This document shows positions 60,550 through 64,000 of a DNA stretch of 64,000 nucleotides, one piece after another. Under the pieces are notes generated by a model that saw only the letters and a list, made by a program, of their open reading frames with translations, was not told the DNA's origin and ran no database searches. This DNA is from Haemophilus parainfluenzae T3T1. GTDB taxonomy: Bacteria > Pseudomonadota > Gammaproteobacteria > Enterobacterales > Pasteurellaceae. Both the position numbers and the translations under genes were made by a program. Numbering within the stretch: the first letter of the stretch is position 1; each line of letters starts with the position of its first letter. The stretch spans positions 372,001-436,000 of the forward strand of contig NC_015964.1 in NCBI RefSeq assembly GCF_000210895.1. The letters are read 5' to 3'.

Positions 60550-60561
60550 GGAGAAAATAGC

Positions 60562-61077
60562 ATGTCAGATTTAAAACAACTTATTAAAAATATCGAAAAT
60601 TGGGCAGAAGCTCGCAATTTGATTGAAGGTTCTACACCAAAAAAACAATTCATTAAATTAATGGAAGAATTCGGGGAGTTATGCAGTGGCGTATCTAAAA
60701 ATAAAATAGACGTGGTGAAAGATAGCATCGGGGATTGCTTTGTGGTGATGGTGATTTTGGCGAGACAGTTCAACCAAAATGATTTGCTTGATGATATGGG
60801 ATATATCTATGAGCATCCTAATTTCAATGACGATGGAAAATTAGAAAGAAGTTTGATTGATACAGCAGACTCATTTCTTTCATTTTTCTTTGAAAGCGAA
60901 AACCGCGAATTATTTAAGGCGAAAATATCGTTTGGATTTTGTATTTTAGGATTAAAAGAAGCGGCAGATTATTTTGAACTTGATTTTGACGAATGCGTTA
61001 AAGCAGCATGGGATGAAATCAAAGACCGCAAAGGGCGTATGATTGACGGCGTGTTTGTGAAAGAAGGTGATTTGTGA
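60562..61077 (+). CDS. Phage MazG-like nucleotide pyrophosphohydrolase
   Basis: A 171-residue protein with the MazG metal-binding pattern: 'KLMEEFGELCSGVSKNKIDV' (EEXXE) and 'VKDSIGDCFVVMVILARQ' (EXXD-type helix). AGGAG precedes the ATG. Phage MazG proteins hydrolyse (d)NTPs or lower (p)ppGpp to keep host metabolism active. The C-terminal 80 residues are additional and not recognised. It lies between the replication gene and the excisionase-like gene, in the early operon. Confidence 0.82.
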   Translation: MSDLKQLIKNIENWAEARNLIEGSTPKKQFIKLMEEFGELCSGVSKNKIDVVKDSIGDCFVVMVILARQFNQNDLLDDMGYIYEHPNFNDDGKLERSLIDTADSFLSFFFESENRELFKAKISFGFCILGLKEAADYFELDFDECVKAAWDEIKDRKGRMIDGVFVKEGDL

Positions 61078-61406
61078 TTACAGAAGAAAACACAACAAAA
61101 TCCGAGCGCACTTTAACAATCAAGGAGGTCGCCGACCTCCTGAATTTAAGTTATAGCACCGTTTTTTCACACCGTTTTAAATGGGGCTTTTTCCAAATGG
61201 AAGGTTCAAAAGCTTGGCGAGTTTTTAGGGAAGATCTTGACCGTTGTAGAAAAAGAAAAAATAATGTCATCCGATTGATTGGATTGACTGATATAAAAAA
61301 TGGAGGGAAAAATAAATGTCAATCTACAAGAGAGGAAACACATATTGGCTCGATATCACAACACCGAGTGGCGAACGAGTTAGACGAAGCACTGGGACTG
61401 AAGTAA
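61074..61406 (+). CDS. Excisionase-like helix-turn-helix protein overlapping int
   Basis: A 110-residue protein starting with GTG inside the end of the MazG-like gene. Residues about 12-62 form a MerR/AlpA-type winged helix ('TLTIKEVADLLNLSYSTVFS', 'WRVFREDLDRCRKRK'), as in recombination directionality factors. The last 30 codons overlap the integrase gene in another frame (91 bases), so int translation may depend on it. Role as Xis is inferred from fold and position. Confidence 0.7.
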   Translation: MITEENTTKSERTLTIKEVADLLNLSYSTVFSHRFKWGFFQMEGSKAWRVFREDLDRCRKRKNNVIRLIGLTDIKNGGKNKCQSTREETHIGSISQHRVANELDEALGLK

Positions 61407-62371
61407 AGAAAAAGGCTCAAGAATTACACGATAAGATCAAAGCAGAATTATGGGATATGGCGCACCTTAACAAGAAACCGCCTAAACTGTTTGAAGAAGC
61501 CTTGTTGTTATTTGTGGAAGATGCCAAGTTGAAAAAGGATTTTGATACTAACCGCAGACACGCCATTTATTGGCGTTCTGTTTTTAGTGGTTGGAAGTTG
61601 AGCGATATTACAGGCGAAAACATTATGGATAATTTGCCTACATACTCAACAACACACAAAAAAGCATTATCGCCATCAACTAAAAATAGATACAGAACAT
61701 CTATTCTAAGAGTGCTTTCACTAGCTTATAAAAATGGCTGGATTGATAGAATCCCTTATGTGAAAAAATTCGTTGAACCAAAAGTCCGTGTGCGTTGGAT
61801 TACTAAGGAACAAGCCACAACACTGATTTCAAATTTGAATTTAGCGTGGATGAAAAATGTGTGTTCTTTCGCGCTGTTCACAGGGGCGAGAATGACTGAA
61901 ATTTTGTCAATGACGTGGGATAAGGTGGACTTTGACCGCAGCATTGCGATTGTTTCAAATGACGTGGCAAAATCGGGAAAGGCACGTGCATTACCGTTGA
62001 ATAACACAGCTTTGGATTTGTTGCAAAAATTATACCAAAACCGCCGCAATGAATTTGTTTTTCATCGTGGTACTGATAAACAAATCGGGCGTATTGATTG
62101 GCATGATTTTCATCAAGCATTAGAGAAAAGTAATATTCAAAACTTCCGCTTTCACGATTTGCGCCATACGTGGGCGAGTTGGCATGTTCAGGCAGGCACG
62201 CCGCTTTATACGTTAAAGGAAATGGGCGGTTGGGAAACGTTAGAAATGGTAAAAAAATATGCACATTTAAATGCAGATCACATGATTGAGTTTGCGAATA
62301 ATGTCACATTCACGCCACACGAAGATGACGATTTCTCACAGGAGAACTTTTATAATGTAGTAAATTATTGA
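61316..62371 (+). CDS. int: Tyrosine-recombinase integrase
   Basis: A 351-residue phage integrase. Catalytic residues are Arg192 ('FTGARMTEIL'), a Lys in the beta-hairpin near 219-222, His280 and Arg283 ('HDLRHTWA'), Trp306 in place of the second His, and Tyr315 ('VKKYAHL'). An N-terminal arm-binding domain ('SIYKRGNTYWLDITTPSGER') and SAM-like core-binding domain precede. The stop is 16 bases before attR. Unlike P2 and HP1, int points toward the attachment site from the end of the early operon. Confidence 0.96.
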   Translation: MSIYKRGNTYWLDITTPSGERVRRSTGTEVKKKAQELHDKIKAELWDMAHLNKKPPKLFEEALLLFVEDAKLKKDFDTNRRHAIYWRSVFSGWKLSDITGENIMDNLPTYSTTHKKALSPSTKNRYRTSILRVLSLAYKNGWIDRIPYVKKFVEPKVRVRWITKEQATTLISNLNLAWMKNVCSFALFTGARMTEILSMTWDKVDFDRSIAIVSNDVAKSGKARALPLNNTALDLLQKLYQNRRNEFVFHRGTDKQIGRIDWHDFHQALEKSNIQNFRFHDLRHTWASWHVQAGTPLYTLKEMGGWETLEMVKKYAHLNADHMIEFANNVTFTPHEDDDFSQENFYNVVNY

Positions 62372-62387
62372 AAAACAAGGGTTTAAA

Positions 62388-62433
62388 ATGGCAGGGGCGG
62401 AGAGGCTCGAACTCCCAACACCCGGTTTTGGAG
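62388..62433. repeat. attR: 46-bp copy within tRNA-Trp
   Basis: Identical to 31579-31624. The phage copy restores the 3' half of the tRNA gene so it stays functional. Strand exchange should occur inside this block, which ends at the anticodon loop. Confidence 0.95.
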
Positions 62434-62464
62434 ACCGGTGCTCTACCAATTGAACTACGCCCCT
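62389..62464 (-). tRNA. tRNA-Trp (CCA anticodon)
   Basis: A 76-nt tRNA with encoded CCA. The anticodon loop is CTCCAAA, giving anticodon CCA; acceptor AGGGGCG pairs with CGCCCCT and the T loop has GTTCGAG. The 3' part, from the anticodon loop on, derives from the phage attachment site. It is the last gene of the rRNA operon. Confidence 0.97.
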
Positions 62465-62479
62465 ATTGGTATTAAGAAT

Positions 62480-62556
62480 TGGCGGAATGGACGGGACTCG
62501 AACCCGCGACCCCCTGCGTGACAGGCAGGTATTCTAACCAGCTGAACTACCACTCC
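62480..62556 (-). tRNA. tRNA-Asp (GTC anticodon)
   Basis: A 77-nt tRNA with encoded CCA. Acceptor GGAGTGG pairs with CCATTCC, discriminator base G, anticodon loop CTGTCAC giving GTC. It lies 15 bases upstream of tRNA-Trp in the same transcript, the Asp-Trp pair also seen at the end of E. coli rrnC. Confidence 0.97.
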
Positions 62557-62571
62557 GCTAAATGAGGTATA

Positions 62572-62687
62572 ATTGGCAGTGACCTACTCTCACATGGGGA
62601 AGCCCCACACTACCATCGGCGTAACAATGTTTCACTTCTGAGTTCGATATGGATTCAGGTGGGTCCATTGCACTGTTGCTGCCAAAA
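62572..62687 (-). rRNA. rrf: 5S rRNA, divergent second copy
   Basis: About 115 nt, clearly 5S by the conserved 'CCGATGGTAGTGTGGGG' and 'CGAACTCAGAAGTGAA' stretches. It differs from the neighbouring 5S at about 20 positions, including paired changes in helix I (CGG/CCG to CAG/CTG) and helix II (CGGTG/CGCCG to CAATG/CATTG), so folding is retained. An AT-rich inverted repeat (62693-62729) separates the two copies. Ends are approximate. Confidence 0.88.
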
Positions 62688-62736
62688 TTTTTATTTTGTT
62701 AATTTACTCTAAAAATAAACTAACAAAATAAAAAGT

Positions 62737-62853
62737 ACCTGGCGGTGTCCTACTCTCACATGGGGAAGCCCCACACTACCATCGGCGCATCGGCGTTTCA
62801 CTTCTGAGTTCGGTATGGGGTCAGGTGGGACCACCGCTCTATCGCCGCCAGGA
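62737..62853 (-). rRNA. rrf: 5S rRNA, canonical copy
   Basis: About 116 nt, very similar to enterobacterial 5S, with terminal pairing CCTGGCGG / CCGCCAGG. First 5S downstream of the 23S gene, after a spacer of about 150 bases (62854-63000) in which I see nothing else. Ends are approximate. Confidence 0.95.
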
Positions 62854-63000
62854 TTATTCCTTTAATAACTTCTTCTATCTCTTTCTGCTCTCACTATCTC
62901 TAGTGCTCACAACCAAACAAGCTGATTTAACTTCAAAACTTTCTCTTTCTTCTCTGAGTTTGTTTCGTCTTCTCAACACCCAAAACCCTTGAGCGTTGTA

Positions 63001-64000
<1,000 letters not shown>

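Larger units (their letters stand above)
31579..62433. mobile_element. P2/HP1-type temperate myophage prophage integrated in tRNA-Trp
   Basis: The roughly 30.8-kb insert is bounded by 46-bp exact repeats and holds a full set of P2-like head, lysis and contractile-tail genes, a CI/Cro-type switch, a gpA replication endonuclease and an integrase next to attR. No structural gene of the P2 set that I looked for is clearly broken, so it may be inducible. It differs from P2 in tape-measure position, in having lysogeny genes between D and the early operon, and in placing int after the replication gene. Eight perfect USS 9-mers show long residence in Pasteurellaceae. Confidence 0.95.

Overview
The window is chromosomal DNA of a Haemophilus-type member of the Pasteurellaceae, most like the H. 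parainfluenzae group. The 9-base uptake signal AAGTGCGGT and its complement occur throughout, often as inverted pairs forming terminators. Genes include an OmpP2-type porin, the OpsX/WaaF heptosyltransferases and the hldD-thioredoxin-deoC order known from H. influenzae. The assignment is inferred from gene content and USS type; no database was searched.

Chromosomal left part (1-31578). A Fec-type ferric citrate ABC transporter opens the window (end of fecB, then fecC, fecD, fecE; the FecE Walker A carries an unusual Cys). A pgaA fragment, pckA, a probable Fur-controlled siderophore esterase and a remarkable decayed queuosine locus follow: queC, queD and queE are collapsed by internal deletions behind a possibly intact preQ1-type leader. 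Next come putA-putP, a 0.43-kb internally deleted IS3-family remnant, hslO, the porin, LPS-core genes (opsX, waaF, hldD) among small membrane genes, deoC, gph-rpe, a periplasmic 5'-nucleotidase, an EmrE-like pump, and a sulfatase locus (SSS symporter, Cys-type sulfatase, Crp/Fnr regulator, radical-SAM maturase) divergent from a TauE/SafE exporter. mazG closes this part.

Prophage (31579-62433, about 31 kb). A P2/HP1-type myophage is integrated in the tRNA-Trp gene of an rRNA operon; a 46-bp exact repeat marks both ends. Late genes run Q, P (leftward), then O, N, M, L, X, holin, endolysin, spanins, DksA-like, R, S, T, V, W, J, I, H, fibre assembly, FI, FII, E/E' (with a -1 frameshift heptamer), U, D. 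Three 19-bp TGT-N13-ACA sites at the late promoters fit an Ogr-type zinc-finger activator encoded in the early region. The lysogeny module has a cleavable repressor followed by two accessory genes, one a membrane-WYL-BRCT fusion. A divergent cro is followed by an 0.9-kb cassette bounded by 25-bp direct repeats. Early genes, the gpA replication endonuclease, a MazG-like protein, an excisionase-like protein and the integrase follow in one direction up to attR.

Right end (62389-64000). Read on the minus strand, a 23S rRNA gene (partial) is followed by two quite different 5S rRNA genes, tRNA-Asp and tRNA-Trp.

The most interesting candidates for undescribed biology are the repressor-WYL/BRCT-orf130 operon, the repeat-bounded membrane-protein cassette, the telescoped queCDE locus, and the covarying second 5S rRNA.
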